From JBCCGE01 sp039029455 (GTDB lineage: Bacteria > Pseudomonadota > Gammaproteobacteria > Arenicellales > Poriferihabitantaceae), in the NCBI GenBank assembly GCA_039029455.1, contig JBCCGE010000008.1:1-60769 (forward strand): a DNA stretch of 60,769 bases, in the 5' to 3' direction. Every line of letters starts with the position of its first letter. The stretch's first letter is position 1. This document shows positions 1 to 7,476 of this stretch, piece by piece. Under the pieces are notes generated by a model, which saw only the letters and a program-made list of their open reading frames with translations, ran no database searches and was not told the DNA's origin. Position numbers and translations under genes: made by a program.

Positions 1-158
1 CTGGCTTCATCGACAGTCAATCCGTTCTTGTCGCCGTATTTGGACGGCACGTAATTCAACCAGAACTGCATATCGAAATTCAGATCGAGCAGAGTGCCGT
101 CCATGTCCAGGAATACCAGATCAATCGTGCTCCAATCGGGTTCTGAGACGGACTTCAT
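1..158 (-). CDS. yrfG: GMP/IMP nucleotidase YrfG, N-terminal part (cut by window edge)
   Basis: HAD-superfamily hydrolase; the E. coli homologue dephosphorylates GMP and IMP. Only the first 52 codons are inside the window. The ATG at 158-156 gives a protein starting MKSVSEPDW, and HAD motif I is intact (DMDGT, residues 18-22, preceded by a hydrophobic strand LVFL). The following LLDLNFDMQFWLNYVP stretch matches the YrfG subgroup. It is divergent from nudE with a 47-bp gap, the same gene neighbourhood as in E. coli, which supports the identification. Catalytic motifs II-IV lie outside the window. Confidence 0.82.
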   Translation of the reverse strand, partial: MKSVSEPDWSTIDLVFLDMDGTLLDLNFDMQFWLNYVPSKYGDKNGLTVDEA

Positions 159-205
159 CGACGGTTGATTAATCGAAAAACAAATGGCGATGATACACTG
201 CGCGC

Positions 206-760
206 ATGAAAAACAAACCACAAGCCGTAGCGTCGTCTGTCGTGGCTCAGTCCCGACTGTTCACGATTGAATCCGTAGATTTGCAGTTTTCCAACGGCAA
301 GGGAGCTTCCTTTGAACGCATCGTCGCAAGCCACAACGGAGTGGTGGTTGTGATGGCTGTAACCTCTGAACGAAATCTCGTTCTCGTCAGAGAATATGCA
401 GTTGGCAGAGAGCAGTACGAACTTGGCGTCGTAAAAGGCAAAGTGGATCCGGGAGAAGTTCCGAAGGATGCGGCTCAGCGAGAACTGAAGGAGGAAATTG
501 GCTTCGGCGCAGAGCGTTTAACTTTGCTTCGGAGGGCGACAGTGAATCCTGCCTACACCAATTTCAGCTGCCATATTTTCCTTGCGGAAGCGTTGTTTGA
601 GGAGTCGCTTTGTGGTGACGAAATCGAACCACTGGAGCAAATTCACTGGCCGCTTGATCGGCTGGCCGAATTGCAGCACCATCCGGACATAACCGATGTT
701 CGAACGCTGTACTCCCTCTACGCCTTGCAGGGGTGTCTGGACACCCGAAAGCATGATTAA
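206..760 (+). CDS. nudE: ADP compounds hydrolase NudE (Nudix)
   Basis: Nudix hydrolase of 184 residues, expected to cleave ADP-ribose, NADH and diadenosine polyphosphates in the cytoplasm. A complete Nudix box spans residues 78-100: G78, E84, then REL at 92-94, EE at 96-97 and G99. The fold upstream (VREYAVGREQYELG) is the usual NudE substrate-pocket strand pair. It is divergent from yrfG, and its stop codon overlaps the cysQ start by 8 bases (ATGATTAA), so the two are very likely co-translated. The nudE-cysQ pairing is common in gammaproteobacteria. Confidence 0.9.
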   Translation: MKNKPQAVASSVVAQSRLFTIESVDLQFSNGKGASFERIVASHNGVVVVMAVTSERNLVLVREYAVGREQYELGVVKGKVDPGEVPKDAAQRELKEEIGFGAERLTLLRRATVNPAYTNFSCHIFLAEALFEESLCGDEIEPLEQIHWPLDRLAELQHHPDITDVRTLYSLYALQGCLDTRKHD

Positions 761-1553
761 CGACATTATATCCATCGCTATTGAAGCCGGAGACGAAATT
801 CTCCATGTCTATGATCGGGGTTTTGAGATTGAATATAAGGGGGATGGTTCACCGTTAACCGAAGCCGACCAGCGGTCTCATGCGCTTATTGTGGAACGGT
901 TGAGCGAGTATTCTCCTGAGATTCCGGTTCTCTCTGAGGAGTCGACAAATATAGACTGGGAGACTCGTCGTCGCTGGGACCGATTCTGGTTGGTCGATCC
1001 GCTTGATGGTACCAAGGAATTTGTCAAACGGAATGGAGAATTTACGGTCAACATCGCGCTGATTGATCATGGCAGGCCGGTACTGGGCGTTGTTAACACG
1101 CCGGTGCAAAGACTCGTCCATGCCGGATCCGAGACAGCAGGCGCGTTTCGTCAACAGAACGGAGGACCACCCACTCCGATCAGCACACGGACGATGGGCA
1201 AAGGCACGACCATAATGGTCGCGAGTCGATCCCATGCCGGACCGGAGATTGAGTCTTTCAGACAACGACTGGAAGCGAAGACCGGTGCGGTACAGACGAC
1301 TTCGATGGGGAGTTCGCTGAAAATCTGCCTGGTCGCGGAAGGGTCTGCGGATATTTACCCCCGGCTCGGCCCTACTTCTGAGTGGGATACCGCGGCGGCC
1401 CATGGTGTTTTGGCGGCCGCCGGCGGGAAAATAACGACATTGAACGGGGCGGATCTGACATACAACAAACCGGATATTCTCAATCCGTGGTTTCTCGCGA
1501 TGGCTGATTCAGCATTTGACTGGACGGACGTCGCCGCAGGCGTACCGCAGTAG
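753..1553 (+). CDS. cysQ: 3'(2'),5'-bisphosphate nucleotidase CysQ
   Basis: Inositol-monophosphatase-superfamily enzyme that removes the 3' phosphate from PAP/PAPS, recycling the by-product of sulfate assimilation. It has 266 residues from the ATG at 753, which overlaps the nudE stop; the upstream in-frame extension lies inside nudE and is rejected. Metal-site motifs are complete: SEES at 61-64, DPLDGTKEF at 82-90 and WDTAAAH at 211-217. Length is normal for the family. Together with the CysB-like regulator near 34 kb and cystathionine beta-synthase near 54 kb it points to full assimilatory sulfur metabolism. Confidence 0.9.
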   Translation: MINDIISIAIEAGDEILHVYDRGFEIEYKGDGSPLTEADQRSHALIVERLSEYSPEIPVLSEESTNIDWETRRRWDRFWLVDPLDGTKEFVKRNGEFTVNIALIDHGRPVLGVVNTPVQRLVHAGSETAGAFRQQNGGPPTPISTRTMGKGTTIMVASRSHAGPEIESFRQRLEAKTGAVQTTSMGSSLKICLVAEGSADIYPRLGPTSEWDTAAAHGVLAAAGGKITTLNGADLTYNKPDILNPWFLAMADSAFDWTDVAAGVPQ

Positions 1554-1679
1554 ACATTATAAGTTATTGATAAATAGTCTAAAAAAGACAGGGGATACAG
1601 AATCAACTCAGAGTTGACCTAAACCCCAACAACGAGTAGTCTGCGGAGCCGTTTTTCCGCAACCTATTTATCTCCAACC

Positions 1680-2918
1680 ATGAGAATCGCACTCTTAGGC
1701 GCTCCAGGGTCTGGCAAGGGAACCCAGGCAAAAATGCTGGCGGAAAGGTACAGAGTTCCGCACATTTCGACCGGTGACCTGCTGAGGGCCGCTGTGGCCA
1801 AAGACCGAAAATTCGGCAAGGGTGTTCGGGCCGCAATGGATGCCGGTGAGCTCGTCACCGACGAGGTCGTGCTGCAGTTGCTCGAGGAGCGATTGCGAGA
1901 TAAAGACACAAAACGCGGTTTTATCATAGATGGATTCCCCAGAAACATACCCCAGGCTCAGGCGCTGGATACCCTGTTGGGTATGCTCGGCCGAGGTCTG
2001 CAGGTTGTAGTAAACGTTGCGGTTGATGAAGATATTCTGGTAAAGCGAATTACGGGTCGGTTGAACTGTGACGAATGTGGCGCCATTTTCAACAAGCATT
2101 TTTCGCCGACAAAAACTCGTGGAAAGTGTGATGTGTGTGGCGCTCGAAAGCTATCCGCTCGTGCCGACGACACAAACGAAAAGGCGGTCGCACTTCGGGT
2201 TCAGATCTACAATGAGAACACAGCGCCACTGATCACGTATTACAAAGCACAGCACAAGCTGAGAACTGTAAATTCGATGCTTGGAATCGAGGAGGTTCAC
2301 GGAATAATCTGTGAAATTGTGGATCTGGAAATCAGACCTCTCGAAATAAAGTTTGTTGAGACCGCTGTTGACAGCATGGACGATGAGGAATCGACGATCA
2401 TTGCAGGTGGCAAAATAACCAAGATCAGTTCTACGGAAAAGAAACCGAGTAAAAAACGTGTCAGAGCCTCGGCGAAGACGGCAACGACCAGCCGAGGAAA
2501 GAAAAAGCCCGCGGCAAAAACAACACGGAAAAAGCCGGCTGCGAAATCGCCGAGTAAGACAGAAAAAGTAAGCGCTGCGAAAGTGCCGAAGAAAAAGAGC
2601 GGCGCGAAAAAATCGACGGCTGCGGCAAAACCGTCGTCCAGCAAAACAACGAAAAAGAAAGTTGCCAAAAAATCGGCGTCGAAAAAGAAAGTGGTGGTGA
2701 AAAAGAAAGCAACCGCAAAGAAAAAGGCAGTCGCGAAGAAAGCCGTCACCAAGAAAAAGGCAACACCACAAAAGAAAACTGTGGCAAAAAAGAAGGCTGT
2801 AGCGAAGAAGAAAACGCCTGCCAAACCAAAATCAGCCCATAAAAAGAGCGCGAAAAAGAAAGCTGTAACCAAGAAAGTCGGCAAAAAGAAGTCAGCCGCA
2901 CGAAAGTCCAGGAAATAG
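1680..2918 (+). CDS. adk: Adenylate kinase with a long lysine/alanine-rich C-terminal tail
   Basis: Catalyses AMP + ATP to 2 ADP. Residues 1-213 form a complete long-type adenylate kinase: P-loop GAPGSGKGT at 7-15, DGFPRN at 84-89, and a LID with four cysteines (C130, C133, C150, C153), so a zinc-type LID unlike the E. coli one. The protein then continues to 412 residues, almost twice the family length. Residues about 214-252 are an acidic or mixed linker. Residues about 253-412 are low-complexity, dominated by Lys with Ala, Ser, Thr and Pro (KKKAVAKK-like units), resembling histone H1 or AlgP tails. The frame stays open to a single stop with no frameshift sign. hemB starts 15 bases downstream. 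Confidence 0.93.
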   Translation: MRIALLGAPGSGKGTQAKMLAERYRVPHISTGDLLRAAVAKDRKFGKGVRAAMDAGELVTDEVVLQLLEERLRDKDTKRGFIIDGFPRNIPQAQALDTLLGMLGRGLQVVVNVAVDEDILVKRITGRLNCDECGAIFNKHFSPTKTRGKCDVCGARKLSARADDTNEKAVALRVQIYNENTAPLITYYKAQHKLRTVNSMLGIEEVHGIICEIVDLEIRPLEIKFVETAVDSMDDEESTIIAGGKITKISSTEKKPSKKRVRASAKTATTSRGKKKPAAKTTRKKPAAKSPSKTEKVSAAKVPKKKSGAKKSTAAAKPSSSKTTKKKVAKKSASKKKVVVKKKATAKKKAVAKKAVTKKKATPQKKTVAKKKAVAKKKTPAKPKSAHKKSAKKKAVTKKVGKKKSAARKSRK

Positions 2919-2933
2919 AGCTGTTTTCGGACT

Positions 2934-3944
2934 GTGGCGCAGATTCCGTTCAGAGACTATCCCGCGAGCCGCCCCCGTCGGATGCGGCGTGATGCGTTCA
3001 GTCGTCGCCTGATGCGCGAGAGTACAGTTACACCGGATGATCTGATCCAGCCACTTTTCGTCATTGAGGGAAACAACCAATCTGTCGCGGTACCCTCCAT
3101 GCCGGATGTGCATCGATTGAGCATTGACCAAACAGTTACGCGATGCCGATCTCTGTTCGAACTCGGAGTACCGGCCGCGGTTTTGTTTCCGGTCACTGAA
3201 CAAAATGAAAAGTCTGCTGACGCGCGGGCGGCCTGGCAACCCGATGGGCTCGTGCAGCGTTGTATCAGCGAAATAAAGTCGGCACTCCCCGAGTTTGGAG
3301 TTATCACAGACATCGCTCTGGATCCGTACACCAGTCATGGTCAGGACGGCATCATCGATGACCAGGGTTATGTGGTGAACGACCCCACCATCGAAGTGTT
3401 GGTCAAACAGGCGCTGTCACATGCCGAGGCCGGGGCGGACGTGGTGGGCCCATCCGACATGATGGATGGACGGGTGGGAGCGATTCGACAGGCACTGGAA
3501 TCCAATGGGTCAACCAACACTCGAATTTTGTCCTACGCGGCAAAATATGCATCCTGTTACTATAATCCGTTCCGCGACGCCGTTGGATCAGCCGAAAACC
3601 TCGCCGGCGGTGACAAGTACACTTACCAGATGGATCCGGCAAATACTGATGAAGCATTGCACGAAGTGGCAATGGATATTCAGGAGGGTACTGATATGGT
3701 GATGGTCAAGCCCGGACTGCCTTATCTTGATATCGTTGCCCGAATAAAGCAGACATTCGCTGTGCCGACATTCGCGTATCATGTAAGCGGAGAATACGCC
3801 ATGCTTAAGGCCGCCTGCGAGAATGGCTGGCTGGATGAGAAAACGGCTGTGATGGAAGCGATGATGTGTTTCAAGCGAGCCGGTTGTGACGGCATATTGA
3901 CCTACTACACTGAAAGTGTGGCGCGCTGGCTCAACGACAGCTGA
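2934..3944 (+). CDS. hemB: Delta-aminolevulinic acid dehydratase (porphobilinogen synthase) HemB
   Basis: Condenses two 5-aminolevulinates to porphobilinogen, the second common step of heme synthesis. 336 residues from a GTG start. The two Schiff-base lysines are K204 (in LSYAAKYASCYY) and K259 (MVKPGLPYLD). The metal loop at 127-139 reads IALDPYTSHGQDG, with aspartates where zinc-type enzymes carry cysteines. This is the magnesium-type, zinc-independent subgroup known from Pseudomonas and plants. It follows adk by 15 bases and is probably in the same transcript. Confidence 0.95.
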   Translation: MAQIPFRDYPASRPRRMRRDAFSRRLMRESTVTPDDLIQPLFVIEGNNQSVAVPSMPDVHRLSIDQTVTRCRSLFELGVPAAVLFPVTEQNEKSADARAAWQPDGLVQRCISEIKSALPEFGVITDIALDPYTSHGQDGIIDDQGYVVNDPTIEVLVKQALSHAEAGADVVGPSDMMDGRVGAIRQALESNGSTNTRILSYAAKYASCYYNPFRDAVGSAENLAGGDKYTYQMDPANTDEALHEVAMDIQEGTDMVMVKPGLPYLDIVARIKQTFAVPTFAYHVSGEYAMLKAACENGWLDEKTAVMEAMMCFKRAGCDGILTYYTESVARWLNDS

Positions 3945-4070
3945 TTGGTGAGACTGGCGTTCGCCTGCTGAGGTACTGCATTGCCGTTCGAAACGGAATG
4001 TATTGCGCTGAATTCACAATAACCCCATATCCATCGCTTAAACTAACCCCTTTGCGGTGTTGATGTATCG

Positions 4071-4436
4071 ATGACGAAATATACGCCCACCGAGATTACC
4101 CTCAACCAAAAAACGCGAATGTTAACCGTGGCATTTGATGACGGCACAAAATTTGATATGTCCTGTGAGTATTTACGCGTCCATTCACCGTCGGCTGAGG
4201 TAAAAGGCCACGGTCCGGGTCAGGAAAAACTGCAGATCGGCAAGGAGAATGTCAATATTACCCGTATCGAGCCGGTCGGAAATTATGCGATAAAGCCATT
4301 TTTTGATGATGGGCACGATTCAGGTCTCTTTACCTGGGAGACCCTGTACATGTTGGGCAAGAATCAGGACTCGAACTGGCAAAAGTATCTGCAAAAACTC
4401 GAGGATTCCGGTCACAAACGAACACTTGATTCCTGA
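4071..4436 (+). CDS. DUF971 (GBBH-like N-terminal domain) protein
   Basis: Small 121-residue protein made of one DUF971 domain, which is also found at the N terminus of gamma-butyrobetaine hydroxylases. Visible family features are TEITLNQKTRMLTVAF, a GHGPGQ segment, and the conserved end motif DGHDSGLFTWETLY. The biochemical role of stand-alone members is not settled. It lies 29 bases upstream of ubiE, a recurrent arrangement in proteobacteria that suggests a link with quinone or iron-sulfur metabolism; that link is inferred. The 126-base gap to hemB makes it the likely first gene of the ubi transcript. Confidence 0.8.
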   Translation: MTKYTPTEITLNQKTRMLTVAFDDGTKFDMSCEYLRVHSPSAEVKGHGPGQEKLQIGKENVNITRIEPVGNYAIKPFFDDGHDSGLFTWETLYMLGKNQDSNWQKYLQKLEDSGHKRTLDS

Positions 4437-4465
4437 ATCTTGAACAAATAGCTGGGAGTACTGCT

Positions 4466-5209
4466 TTGGAAAAAACAACGCATTTCGGATTTCGTGAGGT
4501 TGCTAGCTCTGAAAAAGCCGGGCTTGTAGCTGATGTATTCAGCTCGGTTGCGTCCCGCTACGACGTTATGAATGATGCAATGTCATTTGGTATTCATCGA
4601 TTCTGGAAACAGTTTGCCGCTATGCACAGTGGCCTGAAGAAAGGAAACCATGCCCTTGATGTCGCCGGTGGCAGTGGCGACATGTCTTTGCATTTTCTTA
4701 AACAGGTTGGAGCGGACGGTATGGTGACCCTGACCGACATAAATCAGGAGATGCTGGAAGAGGGCAGACGCCGGCTCACCGATCGGGGATACGTCGGTAA
4801 CATACAGTTTTCAACTGCTGATGCCGAAGACCTGCCTTTTGACGACGGGCAGTTTCAGTGTGTGTGCATTTCATTTGGATTGAGAAATGTGACGGACAAA
4901 GAGCGCGCACTGACGGAAATGCAGCGCGTGTTATCCCCTGGCGGACGTTTGCTCGTGCTGGAGTTTTCAAAGCCCGTCATACCTGCACTGGAAAAAGTTT
5001 ACGACACCTACTCGTTTAACGTGATACCCAAGATGGGCCGATTGATTGCCGGTGATGAGGACAGTTATCGGTATCTGGTTGAGTCGATTCGCAAACACCC
5101 GGATCAACAGACTATGAAGACAATGATGCTGGACGCCGGCTTTGACGATGTGCGCGTTCACAATCTGACCGGTGGCATAGTGGCGCTGCATATTGGTTAC
5201 AGGTTCTGA
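4466..5209 (+). CDS. ubiE: Ubiquinone/menaquinone C-methyltransferase UbiE
   Basis: SAM-dependent C-methyltransferase acting on the demethoxy-ubiquinol and demethylmenaquinol ring. 247 residues, close to the E. coli length. The start is TTG at 4466, with a GGGAG ribosome-binding site at 4454-4458. SAM-binding motif I is ALDVAGGSGD (63-72), and the UbiE signature SFGLRNVTD lies at 136-144. It is followed 7 bases later by ubiJ and then ubiB, reproducing the ubiEJB operon of gammaproteobacteria. Confidence 0.95.
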   Translation: MEKTTHFGFREVASSEKAGLVADVFSSVASRYDVMNDAMSFGIHRFWKQFAAMHSGLKKGNHALDVAGGSGDMSLHFLKQVGADGMVTLTDINQEMLEEGRRRLTDRGYVGNIQFSTADAEDLPFDDGQFQCVCISFGLRNVTDKERALTEMQRVLSPGGRLLVLEFSKPVIPALEKVYDTYSFNVIPKMGRLIAGDEDSYRYLVESIRKHPDQQTMKTMMLDAGFDDVRVHNLTGGIVALHIGYRF

Positions 5210-5216
5210 CGTCGCG

Positions 5217-5816
5217 ATGGAGACGTTAATCGAACTGATCAACCGGGGTCTGTCCGGGGTGTTGTCTCTGGACCCGGATGCGCTGGATCAGATTGCGGAT
5301 CTCAAAGGTCGCTGCGTGTTGATTGAATTAACAGCACCAGAGAAGCAGTTGCATCTGCTTCTTGATCCGGAAGGAGTTCGGATCGAGCGTGATTTTAACG
5401 GAGTTCCCGACGTCACCGTAAAAGGCAGTCTGACGGATTTTGTAAAAATCGGCGTCGCGGGTGGATCTGTTTCAACGTCCGGATTGACGATCAGTGGAGA
5501 TATGGAACTCGCTCAGATTCTGCAGCGGATTCTGTCACAGATGGATCTGGACTGGGAGGAGGCGCTGGCCCGAGTGACAGGTGACACGGCGGCACGAAGA
5601 TTCGGTGTGGTGACGCGAAAAACAGCGAACTGGGCGAAAGAAACCTCCACTTATAGTGCAGAGAATGTCGCAGATTACTTTAAAGACGAGAAGCGCGTGC
5701 TTGCTTCGGATGTGGCCGTTGCCCAATTTGAACAATCCGTTACCAAGTTGAGGCAAGACGTGGATCGGCTGGCTCAAAGGATTGAACGAATCAAATCACG
5801 AATACGAGTGGAGTAG
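5217..5816 (+). CDS. ubiJ: Ubiquinone biosynthesis accessory factor UbiJ (SCP2 domain)
   Basis: Lipid-binding accessory protein of the aerobic ubiquinone-synthesis complex (Ubi metabolon) in E. coli. 199 residues from the ATG at 5217; an upstream in-frame TTG inside ubiE is less likely. The N-terminal two thirds forms an SCP2-type fold (core VLIELTAPEKQLHLLLDPEGV, then the VKGSLTDFVKIG segment). The C terminus is a charged amphipathic helix or coiled coil (EQSVTKLRQDVDRLAQRIER). Position between ubiE and ubiB is diagnostic. Sequence conservation in UbiJ is low, so context carries much of the weight. Confidence 0.88.
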   Translation: METLIELINRGLSGVLSLDPDALDQIADLKGRCVLIELTAPEKQLHLLLDPEGVRIERDFNGVPDVTVKGSLTDFVKIGVAGGSVSTSGLTISGDMELAQILQRILSQMDLDWEEALARVTGDTAARRFGVVTRKTANWAKETSTYSAENVADYFKDEKRVLASDVAVAQFEQSVTKLRQDVDRLAQRIERIKSRIRVE

Positions 5817-5820
5817 GCAT

Positions 5821-7473
5821 TTGTTCAAAGACTTTGCGCATCTCCTTCGAATCGCACGTGTTCTCGTTCAGTACAACCTGGATGAGTTTCTTGAGGCGGT
5901 AAGACTTTTCCGTCCACTGACGATTGCGCTCAAACTGTATCCAAGACGCTGGCGCAAGCATGCTGACGTTGGTCGCGGGGAGCGACTGCGCTTTGCACTT
6001 CAGGATCTGGGCCCTGTTTTCGTCAAATTCGGTCAGATGTTGTCGACTCGTCCGGATCTGCTTGCGCCTGACATATTTCAGGCTTTGATAAAACTTCAGG
6101 ACGAAGTCCCACCATTCCCGGGCACACAGGCTAAGGAAATAATCGAGCAGTCGCTCGGTGCAACAATCGACAGCGTGTTCGAGCATTTTGAAGTCGAATC
6201 AACAGCATCGGCATCTGTTGCTCAAGTGCATTACGCGCGTCTCAGGGACGGCAAGAATGTTGTAGTTAAGGTGCTTCGACCCGGTGTCGAGGAAATCATT
6301 GATCGTGATCTGGATCTTCTTCATACGCTGGCCGCGCTTGCGGATCGATACTGGGCAGAATCAAAGCGACTGAAGCCACGCGAGGTGGTTTCTGACTACG
6401 ACAAAACCATTCATGATGAACTGGATCTCAAACGGGAGGCGGCGAACGCCAGTCAGCTCCGTATCAACTTTGAAGACTCTGATCTGATTTACGTTCCGGA
6501 GGTCTACTGGGACTACACGCGTCGTAACGTCATGGTGATGGAACGAATTTACGGAATCCCTATACGCGAAGTTGAAAAAATCAAGTCTGCCGGTATCAAT
6601 ATGAAGAAGCTGGCGCACGATGGCGTGGAAATATTTTTCACCCAGGCTTTTCGCGACGGCTTTTTTCACGCCGACATGCATCCAGGCAACATTTTTGTTG
6701 CCGAAGACGGGCAGTATCGTGCCGTGGACTTCGGCATTATGGGAACTCTGGGCACAGCAGACAAACGCTATCTCGCAGAGAATTTTCTGGCGTTTTTTAA
6801 TCGCGATTACCACGCAGTTGCCGATGCGCATATCCGCGCCGGCTGGGTTCCTCCCGATACCAATGCTGAAGATTTTGAGGGCGCTATTCGTACGGTGTGC
6901 GAACCCATTTTTGCCAAACCGATCAGTGAAATTTCGTTCGGACACTTTCTGCTGGATCTGTTCCGCGTTGCCAGAAGGTTTCAGATGCCCGTCCAGCCGC
7001 AACTGGTGCTATTGCAGAAGACCGTGCTCAATATTGAGGGTTTGGGTCGGCAGTTGTATCCGGATCTGGATTTATGGGAGACGGCAAAACCATTTCTTGA
7101 AAAATGGATGTCGGAGCAGATTGGTCCGCGCGCTGCGTTGCGCACTCTGCGGCGCGAGTTGCCTAACTTATTTACCCTGGCACCAGAACTTCCGGCTCTA
7201 ACACATCAGCTAATGTACCGCCTCAAGAACGATGAGATGGTCTTGAAGACGCATGATCAGGAAGTGCACAGACTTCGTGAGGCAATAGTTGCCGCCAATC
7301 AGAGATTGTCGAAAGTAATTTGTGGACTCGGTCTGCTTTTGATCGCGTTTGTCACTCACGATTCAAACCTCACAGTCACCGGACCGGGTGATATCAGCTG
7401 GCTTGCGTTATGCGCCGGATTCGCTGGCGCTGCCTTCTTGGTCAGTGCCTGGTTGAAACGTATACCTCGCTAG
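5821..7473 (+). CDS. ubiB: Ubiquinone biosynthesis protein UbiB (ABC1/ADCK atypical kinase)
   Basis: Membrane-anchored ABC1-family protein needed for ubiquinone synthesis. The TTG at 5821 is chosen because GGAG at 5810-5813 sits 7 bases upstream and the N terminus then aligns in length with E. coli UbiB. An earlier TTG at 5782 would add 13 residues inside ubiJ. With this start (550 residues): KFGQ motif 69-72, alanine-rich nucleotide loop near 128-138, lysine in VVVKVLRPG, HADMHPGN 283-290, DFG 303-305. The last 50 residues hold two hydrophobic helices, matching the C-terminal membrane anchor of the family. The stop is 3 bases before the next gene. Confidence 0.94.
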   Translation: MFKDFAHLLRIARVLVQYNLDEFLEAVRLFRPLTIALKLYPRRWRKHADVGRGERLRFALQDLGPVFVKFGQMLSTRPDLLAPDIFQALIKLQDEVPPFPGTQAKEIIEQSLGATIDSVFEHFEVESTASASVAQVHYARLRDGKNVVVKVLRPGVEEIIDRDLDLLHTLAALADRYWAESKRLKPREVVSDYDKTIHDELDLKREAANASQLRINFEDSDLIYVPEVYWDYTRRNVMVMERIYGIPIREVEKIKSAGINMKKLAHDGVEIFFTQAFRDGFFHADMHPGNIFVAEDGQYRAVDFGIMGTLGTADKRYLAENFLAFFNRDYHAVADAHIRAGWVPPDTNAEDFEGAIRTVCEPIFAKPISEISFGHFLLDLFRVARRFQMPVQPQLVLLQKTVLNIEGLGRQLYPDLDLWETAKPFLEKWMSEQIGPRAALRTLRRELPNLFTLAPELPALTHQLMYRLKNDEMVLKTHDQEVHRLREAIVAANQRLSKVICGLGLLLIAFVTHDSNLTVTGPGDISWLALCAGFAGAAFLVSAWLKRIPR

Positions 7474-7476
7474 CTC

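Noticed and set aside
1603..1617. Palindrome TCAACTC-A-GAGTTGA upstream of adk
   Set aside because: Perfect but short, with no linked regulator; not enough to call an operator.
2151..2884. Long minus-strand open frames opposite the adk tail (Phe/Arg-rich products)
   Set aside because: They are the mirror of the AAA/AAG-rich lysine tail, which cannot form stop codons on the opposite strand. Composition is extreme and no start signal is present.
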